Origin: Candidatus Fermentibacteraceae bacterium
GTDB lineage: Bacteria > Fermentibacterota > Fermentibacteria > Fermentibacterales > JCC-6
DNA length: 5,310 nt
Reading direction: 5' to 3'
NCBI GenBank assembly: GCA_030596465.1
Contig: JAUVJW010000152.1
Coordinates: 1 to 5,310, forward strand
Made by a program: the position numbers and the translations under genes. The notes beneath the pieces are model-generated. The model was given only the letters and a program-made list of their open reading frames with translations. It was not told where the DNA came from and did not search any database. Shown one piece after another: positions 1-5,310 of this stretch. Position 1 is the stretch's first letter; each line of letters begins with the position of its first letter.

Positions 1-1509
1 ACCGATATGGGCAAAGATACAGCAATCCGGGTGTTTTTTATCAAAAGTTTGAATAAAAACTCCTGCTGATACAATATCGTTGAATGCAAGACAAATCTCT
101 TTGCCGCTCAGACTTCTTTTGATAGGAGTGCTGCTGCTTAGAGAAGTGATTGCAGATACTGTTTTGATGTACAGGGAAAGAGTATCAGCAATATCATTAT
201 CATTCCTGATCTCTTTTGCCACACCAATTACAACAAACGCGTTCTTCGAGGGAACATAACCCGTCTTCTTCTTTTTCCTCGATCTGCTCTTCACTGCAGT
301 GGTCTCTTTATAGAGGGATTGGGGAAATACTGTTATTACTTCAGGTTCGTAACCCAGAGAGCGAAGTTTTTTTACTGCAGAGTATGTGCCGCCGCGTTTG
401 TTCTGCATTTTTTTGTCCCAGACCACCAGAGGAATTATCTCTCCATCGAACTCCTTAGCAAGGTTCATTGAATACCCGATCATGTAGTCGGTGGCCAGTT
501 CATAGATAATGCTCCAGTCCTGTGTGAAAACCGAGTTGGATACAATCTCGACAGTTGATGCCGCTTCAAGAACCTTGTCGAACCTTTCTACCCAGCCGCC
601 CGGATCATCGGATTCCAATCTTTTTCTGAAATCTTCTACTGGCGAGGGAAGAATAACCCTGCACTGCCTGCCAGCTTCAATAAGGCATTCATGGAAGAGA
701 ATGTCAGCGCCATCCGCAAGCGAAGCAACACCTACACTTATTCTCAGTTTGCCCAGTATAGCGCGCAGTTTTTTCTTTACTGCTTCAGATTCTTTCTGGG
801 GAAATCGGGGTGACATACCTTTTCTGTCAATTCTGTGACCGGCGAAAAAAGCCACTCTCGGGGCACTGATAGCATCCATTAACTGTGTCAGAGCTTCTTC
901 TCCCAGTTTTTCACTCAGCATTCTGGCGTTTCTTCGAACTGTTTTGACCTGACCAACCGATTTGTAGGCCATGGGGGTAACAAGCTTGTACCATTTGACA
1001 GCGGTAGCAAGATCGCCCTTGACAAGATGGGCTTCGGCGATGGAGACCAGAAGCCAGAAAGAACTTCTTGTTCCCATCCTTTCGTATTCAGCCCAGCATA
1101 TGTTAAGTACTTCTTCTGCTAGTGATTGTGAAACCTCTTTGTCCATTATCCTGGCAAGAGTTGCTGCATTAATTCCTGTCCAGTAATCTTTTCCCTCCCT
1201 GAAAGCTTTCAGGTAGAACCGGTAGGAATCCTCCAGATATTCGATCTTCCCGGTGGAAAGCCAGTTCCGTTTGAGAATTCCGCCAACCAGGCCGTTTGTC
1301 TCCGGATCAGCTTCTTTCATGAGAGGTTCCAGGGCTTGAAGTGCCTCATCAGTTTGCCCCATTCTTGACAGGGCAAGAGCAAGAGGTTTCCTTAGAAAAG
1401 GATCATCATTCTTCGCTATACTCCTGTTCGCAAGTTCTATAGCCTGAAGGTAATTTCCACGCTTGATGTATTCATTTAACTCTGTGAGAATTCTGTTGTT
1501 ATTAACCAT
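1..1509 (-). CDS. TPR / Rossmann (SLOG-like) / degenerate class III cyclase-homology protein, 3' end missing
   Basis: The frame is open for 503 codons from ATG at 1509 to the window edge, so the C-terminus is missing. Seen: residues 1-210 are helical and TPR-like (for example AIELANRSIAKNDDP, and A-x-W-Y-K near 170-175). Residues 218-395 form an alpha/beta domain with AGHRID (223-228), ASLADGADILFHE (262-274), a strand ending VILPSP, W-x-E-R-F-D-x-V-L (306-314) and GGT (373-375). After a basic linker (RSRKKKKTG, 409-417), residues 423-503 match the outline of a class III nucleotide cyclase: strand, helix, SGKE, strand, A-G-x-F helix, F-A-H-I-G. Family knowledge (recalled): this order, TPR/MAP3K TRAF-binding-like region, SLOG-like Rossmann domain, then cyclase, occurs in bacterial adenylate/guanylate cyclase-domain proteins. 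Odd: the Gly-Asp of the second metal site reads Gly-Lys (469-470), and the first metal Asp is not seen near FVVIGVAKE (425-433), so catalysis is doubtful. A signalling or nucleotide-sensing role is inference. No signal peptide is seen, so it is probably cytoplasmic. Confidence 0.72.
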   Translation of the reverse strand, partial: MVNNNRILTELNEYIKRGNYLQAIELANRSIAKNDDPFLRKPLALALSRMGQTDEALQALEPLMKEADPETNGLVGGILKRNWLSTGKIEYLEDSYRFYLKAFREGKDYWTGINAATLARIMDKEVSQSLAEEVLNICWAEYERMGTRSSFWLLVSIAEAHLVKGDLATAVKWYKLVTPMAYKSVGQVKTVRRNARMLSEKLGEEALTQLMDAISAPRVAFFAGHRIDRKGMSPRFPQKESEAVKKKLRAILGKLRISVGVASLADGADILFHECLIEAGRQCRVILPSPVEDFRKRLESDDPGGWVERFDKVLEAASTVEIVSNSVFTQDWSIIYELATDYMIGYSMNLAKEFDGEIIPLVVWDKKMQNKRGGTYSAVKKLRSLGYEPEVITVFPQSLYKETTAVKSRSRKKKKTGYVPSKNAFVVIGVAKEIRNDNDIADTLSLYIKTVSAITSLSSSTPIKRSLSGKEICLAFNDIVSAGVFIQTFDKKHPDCCIFAHIG

Positions 1510-1514
1510 AACAT

Positions 1515-1520
1515 CTCCTT
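1515..1520 (-). promoter_or_regulatory. Shine-Dalgarno AAGGAG for the TPR/SLOG-like gene
   Basis: On the minus strand AAGGAG lies 5 bases before the ATG at 1509. This supports that start over the out-of-frame ATG at 1514-1512, which sits directly after the site and is too close to be used. Confidence 0.75.
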
Positions 1521-1576
1521 GATTTTGATTTAAGAATCTGTATGGTTGAGGACCAAATAACAACGGCATAGTTATT

Positions 1577-1614
1577 CCATATTCTACTGATAAATATACA
1601 TTGTCAATATATGG
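1577..1614. repeat. Short inverted repeat CCATAT/ATATGG flanking the putative promoter
   Basis: The plus strand has CCATAT at 1577-1582 and ATATGG at 1609-1614. These perfect 6-base inverted arms are separated by 26 bases. One arm overlaps the -10 and the other lies one base upstream of the -35. A related TATGGTT occurs at 1541-1547 and again at 1610-1616. This could be an operator, but 6-base arms in AT-rich DNA can arise by chance. Confidence 0.25.
1581..1607 (-). promoter_or_regulatory. Putative sigma70-type promoter for the TPR/SLOG-like gene
   Basis: Read on the minus strand, 1607-1602 is an exact TTGACA and 1586-1581 is TAGAAT (5 of 6 to TATAAT). The spacer is 15 bases, shorter than the usual 16-18. 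The surrounding sequence is AT-rich. The site lies after the terminator of the upstream unit and leaves a leader of roughly 65 bases before the ATG at 1509. This position and the good -35 make it plausible, but the short spacer lowers confidence. Confidence 0.5.
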
Positions 1615-1645
1615 TTAATTTACTGTGTGTGTTTGCGTATATATG

Positions 1646-1675
1646 AGAAAAGGGCCGCAAGTGCGACCCTTTTCT
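1646..1675 (-). terminator. Rho-independent-type hairpin after the M42 peptidase gene
   Basis: Read on the minus strand, the stem is AGAAAAGGGTCGC, loop ACTT, then GCGGCCCTTTTCT, giving 13 pairs. It lies about 15 bases past the TAA at 1692-1690. At the single non-Watson-Crick position the minus-strand RNA has a U-G wobble, whereas the plus-strand RNA would have a C-A mismatch. This favours termination of minus-strand transcription, in line with the gene order. The U run lies mostly inside the 3' arm (CCCUUUUCU), as in A/U-flanked bidirectional hairpins, and is followed by an AU-rich stretch. Confidence 0.75.
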
Positions 1676-1689
1676 TTTCTGTCTGGTTT

Positions 1690-2721
1690 TTAGAGGTTGA
1701 ACAGGTGAGCCCTGTTAAGAAATTCAACAAGAAGTTCAATTGCTGTTTCCACATCATGCTTGTGGATGATGGCAACCGGGCTGTGGCCGTTCCTGGTAGG
1801 AATGGAAAGGCAGGTGGCGTGTGTATTGCCGCCGAACTTCTGCATGGAACTGGTGTCTGTGCCACCCCTTACCAGAATTTCCATCTGATGATCTATCTTC
1901 TTGGCCTCGGCAATGTCTCTGATGAAATTCACAAGGGATGGTGAACAGATAACACTGGCGTCCTGCTGCTTGATTGCAACACCCTTGCCAAGATCACAAA
2001 TTCTCATTGCTTTCGGAAACCCGGGAGTGTCTCCTGACCCGGTTATGTCTGCAGCAATGCCGATGTCCGGCTTTATAGCCTGTGCCGCGACTGTGGATCC
2101 TCTGAGGCCAACTTCTTCCTGAGAGGTGCCGACACAGTAAACATCAATGGCAGGATTGTTGTACTTCCTGAAAGCCTCTGCAATGATGTATGCGCCAACT
2201 CTGTCGTCAAAAGCTTTTGCTACAAGGCAATCTCCCATTTCAGTGTAAACGGTATCCATTGCCACCCAGTCTCCCCTGGAAACCTTTTCCTTAACTTCTT
2301 TTCCGGTCATGCCGAAATCTATAAAGAGCTTGTCAAGTTTGATGGCCTTGCCTACAGCCTCAGGTGTAAGGGCGGGAGGGGCGCAGACAACACCTGTAAG
2401 AACCTCACCCTTACGGGTGTGTACTTTCACTGTATGCCCATAGATGGATGCGGCGCTCCATCCACCAACCGGTACTATTGATGCAAAACCATCTTTGTCG
2501 ACATTGTAAATAAGAAAACCGATCTCGTCCAGATGCCCTGCAATCATTACCTTTGGTCGGCCGTCACTCTCTGTTCCATATTTCACTGCGGTGATGTTCT
2601 TCATTGCATCTGTGGTTATTTCATCTGCAGTGTCTTTCAGCTCTTCTCTAAAAAGCTCTACTACCGCATCCTCGCGACCGGAAATACCATCAACCTCACA
2701 AAGTTTTTTCAATAATTCCAT
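1690..2721 (-). CDS. M42 family metallo-aminopeptidase (glutamyl aminopeptidase/TET-like)
   Basis: A complete 343-residue protein, within the usual M42 length of about 330-370. M42 enzymes are cytoplasmic dinuclear-metal aminopeptidases that often form dodecameric TET particles and trim short peptides. Seen: AGHLDEIG (61-68; His63 and Asp65), AFDDRVG (170-176; Asp172), TSQEEVGLRG (199-208; Glu202 as general base, Glu203 as ligand), AADIT (223-227; Asp225) and PTRNGHSP (308-315; His313). The spacings 172-203-225-313 match those of the Pyrococcus TET peptidase as I recall them, so the metal site looks complete. The final His motif reads R-N-G-H-S where many members have an aromatic residue (RYxHS). 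Substrate preference (acidic, neutral or basic N-terminus) cannot be read from the sequence. The ATG at 2721 is preceded by GAGAGAGAGG with a 6-base spacer. The gene starts 41 bases after the caspase-like gene and is followed by the hairpin at 1646-1675, so it is probably the last gene of the alaS operon. Confidence 0.95.
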   Translation of the reverse strand: MELLKKLCEVDGISGREDAVVELFREELKDTADEITTDAMKNITAVKYGTESDGRPKVMIAGHLDEIGFLIYNVDKDGFASIVPVGGWSAASIYGHTVKVHTRKGEVLTGVVCAPPALTPEAVGKAIKLDKLFIDFGMTGKEVKEKVSRGDWVAMDTVYTEMGDCLVAKAFDDRVGAYIIAEAFRKYNNPAIDVYCVGTSQEEVGLRGSTVAAQAIKPDIGIAADITGSGDTPGFPKAMRICDLGKGVAIKQQDASVICSPSLVNFIRDIAEAKKIDHQMEILVRGGTDTSSMQKFGGNTHATCLSIPTRNGHSPVAIIHKHDVETAIELLVEFLNRAHLFNL

Positions 2722-2762
2722 CTTGTGCCTCTCTCTCTATTTGTCTACTTGCTTATGATTGT
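2722..2762 (-). other. 41-base intergenic gap within the presumed operon
   Basis: The gap lies between the TGA of the caspase-like gene and the ATG of the M42 gene. It holds the purine-rich GAGAGAGAGG (2737-2728) that probably serves as ribosome binding site. I see no hairpin and no convincing promoter, which supports read-through from upstream. Confidence 0.6.
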
Positions 2763-3653
2763 TCAAGGTATTTGTATTTCAAAACCTGCTGCATCCATGT
2801 AAGGTGTAGCAGTTGTACCAGAGAACCTGATATCTCTGTTAAGAGCCTGTGCAGCCTCTGTTGGGGTAAGCCCGTTCTCCAGTATCTGGTTCAGGTAGTA
2901 GAACTCGATTATCGCACTGCCGCCCCAGTCCACCGATGCGGTGTACCCCGAAACCGCAAAATCATCTCTCCAGTTTGATCTGGAGTTTATTATTACTTCA
3001 TCTGTGCGTCCTGCCATTATTTCGCAGCAGCTGAAGTGAACCAGCTGGAGATTGTTCATCGGAGCGAGTGCGTCGGCAAGTTCCTGTGGAGTAACAGTTC
3101 CTGAATTGAGGGAAATGCCCTCAGTGGTTCCATGAGACGCGAAGATAAGATAAGCATCACCGGGAAGGGTTGCTGCTTCAATGCAGAAGCCTTTTATATC
3201 ATCCAGGTCATGAATGAAGCGATGCCTTATTTCTATACCCTCCAGTCTGCCCAGCCATGCGTCAAGCATTTCCCCGAAGGAGTACTCATTTTCCCTCATG
3301 GACTCCTGCCACTCTGCTTCAAGAATAAGAACCCATGTGGATGGTTCACCTGTTGCCCGGTGCCCCTCCCATGCGCTCCAGCTCCGATCGCCATCTGCCT
3401 TCCACTGCCCCGAAAACGAAGTGCCGCTTTCTGAAAGCTGGAACCAGCCGGTGCCCGCGGCATCCCCTTCATCGTATGTGAAAATCAGTTTCCCACCGCC
3501 TGTTACTGTTCCTTCGATGGTTGACATTGTGCCATAACTGTACCAGCCGGTCACTGACCTGTCATTCTGCTCAAGAACCATGTCCCCGTATGTGGTTTCC
3601 CAGGTTCCCGAGAAATCCGATGTGGCAAGAAGAACAATCAGCGTAAAAATCAC
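2763..3653 (-). CDS. Predicted exported protein: lipocalin-like beta domain fused to caspase/CHAT-like (clan CD) domain
   Basis: A 296-residue protein starting with GTG (3653-3651). Seen: a very short hydrophobic N-terminus (residues 2-10, MIFTLIVLLATS) that could be a minimal signal peptide, although it lacks the usual basic residues. Residues 14-100 form a beta-rich domain with FSGTW, repeated glycines, IEGTV, F-S-G-Q-W and W-E-G-H-R, resembling lipocalin-like domains of secreted proteins. Residues 106-296 look like a caspase/CHAT fold: strand WVLILEAEW, strand plus His-Gly in YLIFASHGT (168-176, His174), strand plus Cys in LVHFSCCEIMAG (204-215, Cys209/Cys210), then SGYTASVDWGG (235-245) and a helix with EAAQALNRD. 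S-C-C-E aligns with the CHAT S-A-C-E, so Cys210 is the likely nucleophile paired with His174. Peptidase activity is inferred from this dyad and not demonstrated; a non-catalytic caspase-like role is possible. A TGA lies directly before the GTG, so no upstream start exists. The next in-frame ATG is residue 25, which would remove the export signal. Confidence 0.72.
   Translation of the reverse strand: MIFTLIVLLATSDFSGTWETTYGDMVLEQNDRSVTGWYSYGTMSTIEGTVTGGGKLIFTYDEGDAAGTGWFQLSESGTSFSGQWKADGDRSWSAWEGHRATGEPSTWVLILEAEWQESMRENEYSFGEMLDAWLGRLEGIEIRHRFIHDLDDIKGFCIEAATLPGDAYLIFASHGTTEGISLNSGTVTPQELADALAPMNNLQLVHFSCCEIMAGRTDEVIINSRSNWRDDFAVSGYTASVDWGGSAIIEFYYLNQILENGLTPTEAAQALNRDIRFSGTTATPYMDAAGFEIQIP
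3650..3653 (-). other. GTGA stop/start overlap between alaS and the caspase-like gene
   Basis: The alaS stop TGA (3652-3650) and the next gene's GTG (3653-3651) share bases in GTGA. Such 4-base overlaps usually mean co-transcription and re-initiation of the same ribosomes, so the exported protein is probably made in step with AlaRS. Confidence 0.8.
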
Positions 3654-5310
3654 TCAATAACCGCCTTGATCCGTCTTACTCCCCTGGAAGAGCTTTTTTC
3701 TGACACAAGTTTGAATGTCCCAAGCACTGAAGTATTTTCAATGTGTGGACCACCACAGATCTCAGTTGAGTATTCCCCTATTGTGTAAACTTTTACGACA
3801 TCACCATATTTATCTTTGAAGAAACCCAGAGCACCGAGTTTTTCCGCTTCCTCCGGAGACATTTCCTTCATTTCAACTGGAACTTTATCTTGTATGGCTC
3901 GGTTCACCAGAGCTTCAACTTCATTCTTCTGCTCCGGTGTCATTTTTTCCGGGTAAAGAAAGTCGAACCTCAGCCTTTCTGCAGTAATGTTACTGCCTTT
4001 CTGCTGAACGGTGTCTCCCAGTACTTTCCGAAGAGCGGCGTGGAGCAGGTGGGTCGCGGTATGAAGCTTTGTGACCATCTCGCCGTTGTCTGCCAGGCCA
4101 CCCTTGAACTTCTTGTCGGCCCCCTGCCGGGACAATTGACGGTGTTTCTCAAAGGCCTTGTTGTAGCCGTCCATATCTACAGTCATACCGTTCTCGGAGG
4201 CCAGGTCTGCAGTAAGCTCAACAGGAAAACCGTATGTGTCATACAGTTTGAAAGCCAGTCTTCCGGCAACAGTTCTGTTTGGATTTTTCAGCAGGTTGGG
4301 CAGCATTTTATTGAACTGTTTGAGCCCGGCCTGAAGTGTCTCGCCAAAAAGTTTTTCCTCTCTTTCGAGCTCCTCCAGAACTGCTGATCTGTTTCTTCTG
4401 AGTTCAGGGTAATCCTCACCCTCGATCTCAATGACCATGGTGGCAAGCTCTCCGAGAAATCCCTTTGGGATCTCAAGCTTCATTCCATATCTTATGGCAA
4501 GCCTGATCAGTCTTCTGAGTACATAACCCTGATCCAGATTGGAAGGTACTACCCCCTGATCGTCACCGAGAATGTGGGTGGCGGAGCGAATGTGATCAGC
4601 AATAATCTTCTCTGATCTGGAGGGTTCTTCAGTGCCGGCAAGCTCTCTGATTCTCCTGATAAGAGGTTTCAGTACACCGATTTCATAAACAGTTCTGCAA
4701 CCACCAAGCATGGCAACTGTTCTCTCTACACCCATACCGGTATCAACATTCTTCTGTTTGAGAGGCTCATAAGATCCGTCTTCTGTTTTCCGGTACTCCA
4801 TGAAGACATCGTTCCAGACTTCAAAGTACTTACCGCAGGAACATCCCGGCCTGCATTGTTCGCCGCAGGGTTCTTTACCGGTATCAAGGAAAATCTCCGT
4901 GTCAGGGCCGCATGGTCCGGTAGCACCGGTTGGGCCCCACCAGTTATCCTTCATCCCCAGGCTGTAGATCCTCTCCGGGGGGATACCGACCTCCAGCCAG
5001 ATTTTTTCTGCTTCCCTGTCGGCAGGTATATCGCTCTCACCCGCAAATACTGTTACGCTGATCTTCTCCGGGTCAAATCCCAGCCACTCCCTGCCTGTAA
5101 GAAATTCCCAGCTCCACTGAATCGCCTCTTTTTTAAAGTAACCGCCGAGGGACCAGTTGCCAAGCATTCTGAAGAATGTGAGATGCGTGGCATCTCCCAC
5201 CTCTTCAATATCGCCTGTTCGTATACACTTCTGAACATCTACAAGTCTTTTGCCCTGTGGATGCTTTTCACCAAGCAGGTAAGGAACCAGAGGCTGCATA
5301 CCGGCCGGAG
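3650..5310 (-). CDS. alaS: Compact alanyl-tRNA synthetase, 5' end missing
   Basis: AlaRS charges tRNA-Ala with alanine in the cytoplasm and clears mischarged Ser/Gly. The frame is open to the window edge. The Met at 5299 is internal: P-A-G-M-Q-P-L matches the AlaRS T-x-A-G-M block, so roughly 40 N-terminal residues with motif 1 are missing. Counting from that Met: KCIRTGDIEEVGD (24-36), motif 2 region THLTFFRMLGNWS (38-50), DNWWGPTGATGPCGPDTE (118-135), four cysteines at 145, 149, 153 and 155 (probable Zn site), VDTGMGVER (185-193), ADHIRS (234-239) and GYVLRRLIR (258-266). The editing core is present: HTATH (413-417) and CGGPH (515-519). Its beta-barrel half, with the FYAESGGQ-type motif of long AlaRS, is absent, and the protein ends at IKAVIE with no C-Ala domain. 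This gives about 590 residues against roughly 870 in E. coli. The same architecture is known from CPR-type AlaRS. Odd: motif 2 has Arg44 where TFFEMLGN normally has Glu. It is probably the first visible gene of a three-gene operon. Confidence 0.96.
   Translation of the reverse strand, partial: PAGMQPLVPYLLGEKHPQGKRLVDVQKCIRTGDIEEVGDATHLTFFRMLGNWSLGGYFKKEAIQWSWEFLTGREWLGFDPEKISVTVFAGESDIPADREAEKIWLEVGIPPERIYSLGMKDNWWGPTGATGPCGPDTEIFLDTGKEPCGEQCRPGCSCGKYFEVWNDVFMEYRKTEDGSYEPLKQKNVDTGMGVERTVAMLGGCRTVYEIGVLKPLIRRIRELAGTEEPSRSEKIIADHIRSATHILGDDQGVVPSNLDQGYVLRRLIRLAIRYGMKLEIPKGFLGELATMVIEIEGEDYPELRRNRSAVLEELEREEKLFGETLQAGLKQFNKMLPNLLKNPNRTVAGRLAFKLYDTYGFPVELTADLASENGMTVDMDGYNKAFEKHRQLSRQGADKKFKGGLADNGEMVTKLHTATHLLHAALRKVLGDTVQQKGSNITAERLRFDFLYPEKMTPEQKNEVEALVNRAIQDKVPVEMKEMSPEEAEKLGALGFFKDKYGDVVKVYTIGEYSTEICGGPHIENTSVLGTFKLVSEKSSSRGVRRIKAVIE
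3661..3667 (-). promoter_or_regulatory. Shine-Dalgarno-like AAGGCGG for the GTG start of the caspase-like gene
   Basis: On the minus strand AAGGCGG lies 7 bases before the GTG at 3653, inside the last codons of alaS. Together with the stop codon directly upstream of the GTG, it supports this start. Confidence 0.5.

Noticed and set aside
216..1186. Three plus-strand open frames (216-458, 509-838, 971-1186)
   Set aside because: All lie antisense inside the continuous 503-codon minus-strand gene and have low-complexity, Ser-rich translations typical of shadow frames.
1622..1645. TG/TA alternating purine-pyrimidine stretch
   Set aside because: It is short and imperfect, sits in an AT-rich spacer, and is not enough to claim a Z-DNA or repeat element.
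1627..1944. Plus-strand open frame spanning the terminator hairpin and the 3' end of the M42 gene
   Set aside because: It runs antisense to the conserved metal-site region of the peptidase and through the hairpin, and shows no domain.
2722..2762. TTGAAC as a -35 element for the M42 gene
   Set aside because: No matching -10 lies at a suitable distance, and the short gap fits read-through within an operon better.
3132..3537. Two overlapping plus-strand frames opposite the caspase-like gene
   Set aside because: They are antisense to a frame with coherent domain motifs, and their own translations are Pro/Ser/Cys-rich without motifs.
3640..3700. Frameshift joining alaS to the next frame to restore a longer AlaRS
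   Set aside because: The downstream protein has a lipocalin-like then caspase-like sequence and nothing resembling C-Ala. The AlaRS ends at the normal point for compact forms.
3890..4387. 165-codon plus-strand open frame opposite alaS
   Set aside because: It lies entirely antisense to a well-conserved AlaRS frame and its translation shows no recognisable domain.
5297..5299. Met at 5299 as the true AlaRS start
   Set aside because: The residues just before it (P-A-G) continue the conserved AlaRS A-G-M block, so it is an internal Met and the gene extends past the window.

Overview
The window holds four genes, all on the minus strand. Two are cut by the window edges: the 5' end of an alanyl-tRNA synthetase gene at the high-coordinate side and the 3' end of a multidomain signalling-type gene at the low-coordinate side. 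There are no RNA genes, mobile elements or repeat arrays. Coding density, Shine-Dalgarno-like sites, a GTG start and a 4-base gene overlap all indicate a bacterium. The AlaRS is a compact form: it has a Cys4 cluster, a reduced editing domain and no C-Ala domain. From memory, this form is typical of Candidate Phyla Radiation bacteria and some other uncultivated lineages. The TPR/Rossmann/cyclase-like protein and the lipocalin-like/caspase-like protein suggest a more complex free-living bacterium from a poorly cultured phylum. That placement is inference and cannot be settled from this window.

In the direction of transcription (high to low coordinates), the first unit is alaS (5310-3650, partial). 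It is followed, with a GTGA overlap, by a predicted exported protein (3653-2763) that joins a lipocalin-like beta domain to a caspase/CHAT-like domain. After 41 bases comes an M42-family metallo-aminopeptidase (2721-1690). A 13-bp hairpin at 1675-1646 closes this unit and fits best as a minus-strand terminator. The close spacing makes a three-gene operon likely: tRNA charging, a putative cysteine peptidase and a peptide-trimming aminopeptidase.

The 180-base gap 1510-1689 contains the terminator and then a promoter-like sequence (exact TTGACA, 15-base spacer, TAGAAT). Short inverted CCATAT/ATATGG arms flank the promoter. It appears to drive the last gene (1509 to beyond position 1), which has an AAGGAG site and 503 open codons. 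That protein has TPR-like helices at the N-terminus, a Rossmann/SLOG-like middle domain and a class III nucleotide-cyclase homology region. The cyclase region appears to have lost its metal-binding aspartates.

The points most worth a second look are the exported caspase-like protein translationally coupled to alaS, the apparently degenerate cyclase domain, and the Glu-to-Arg change in motif 2 of the compact AlaRS.
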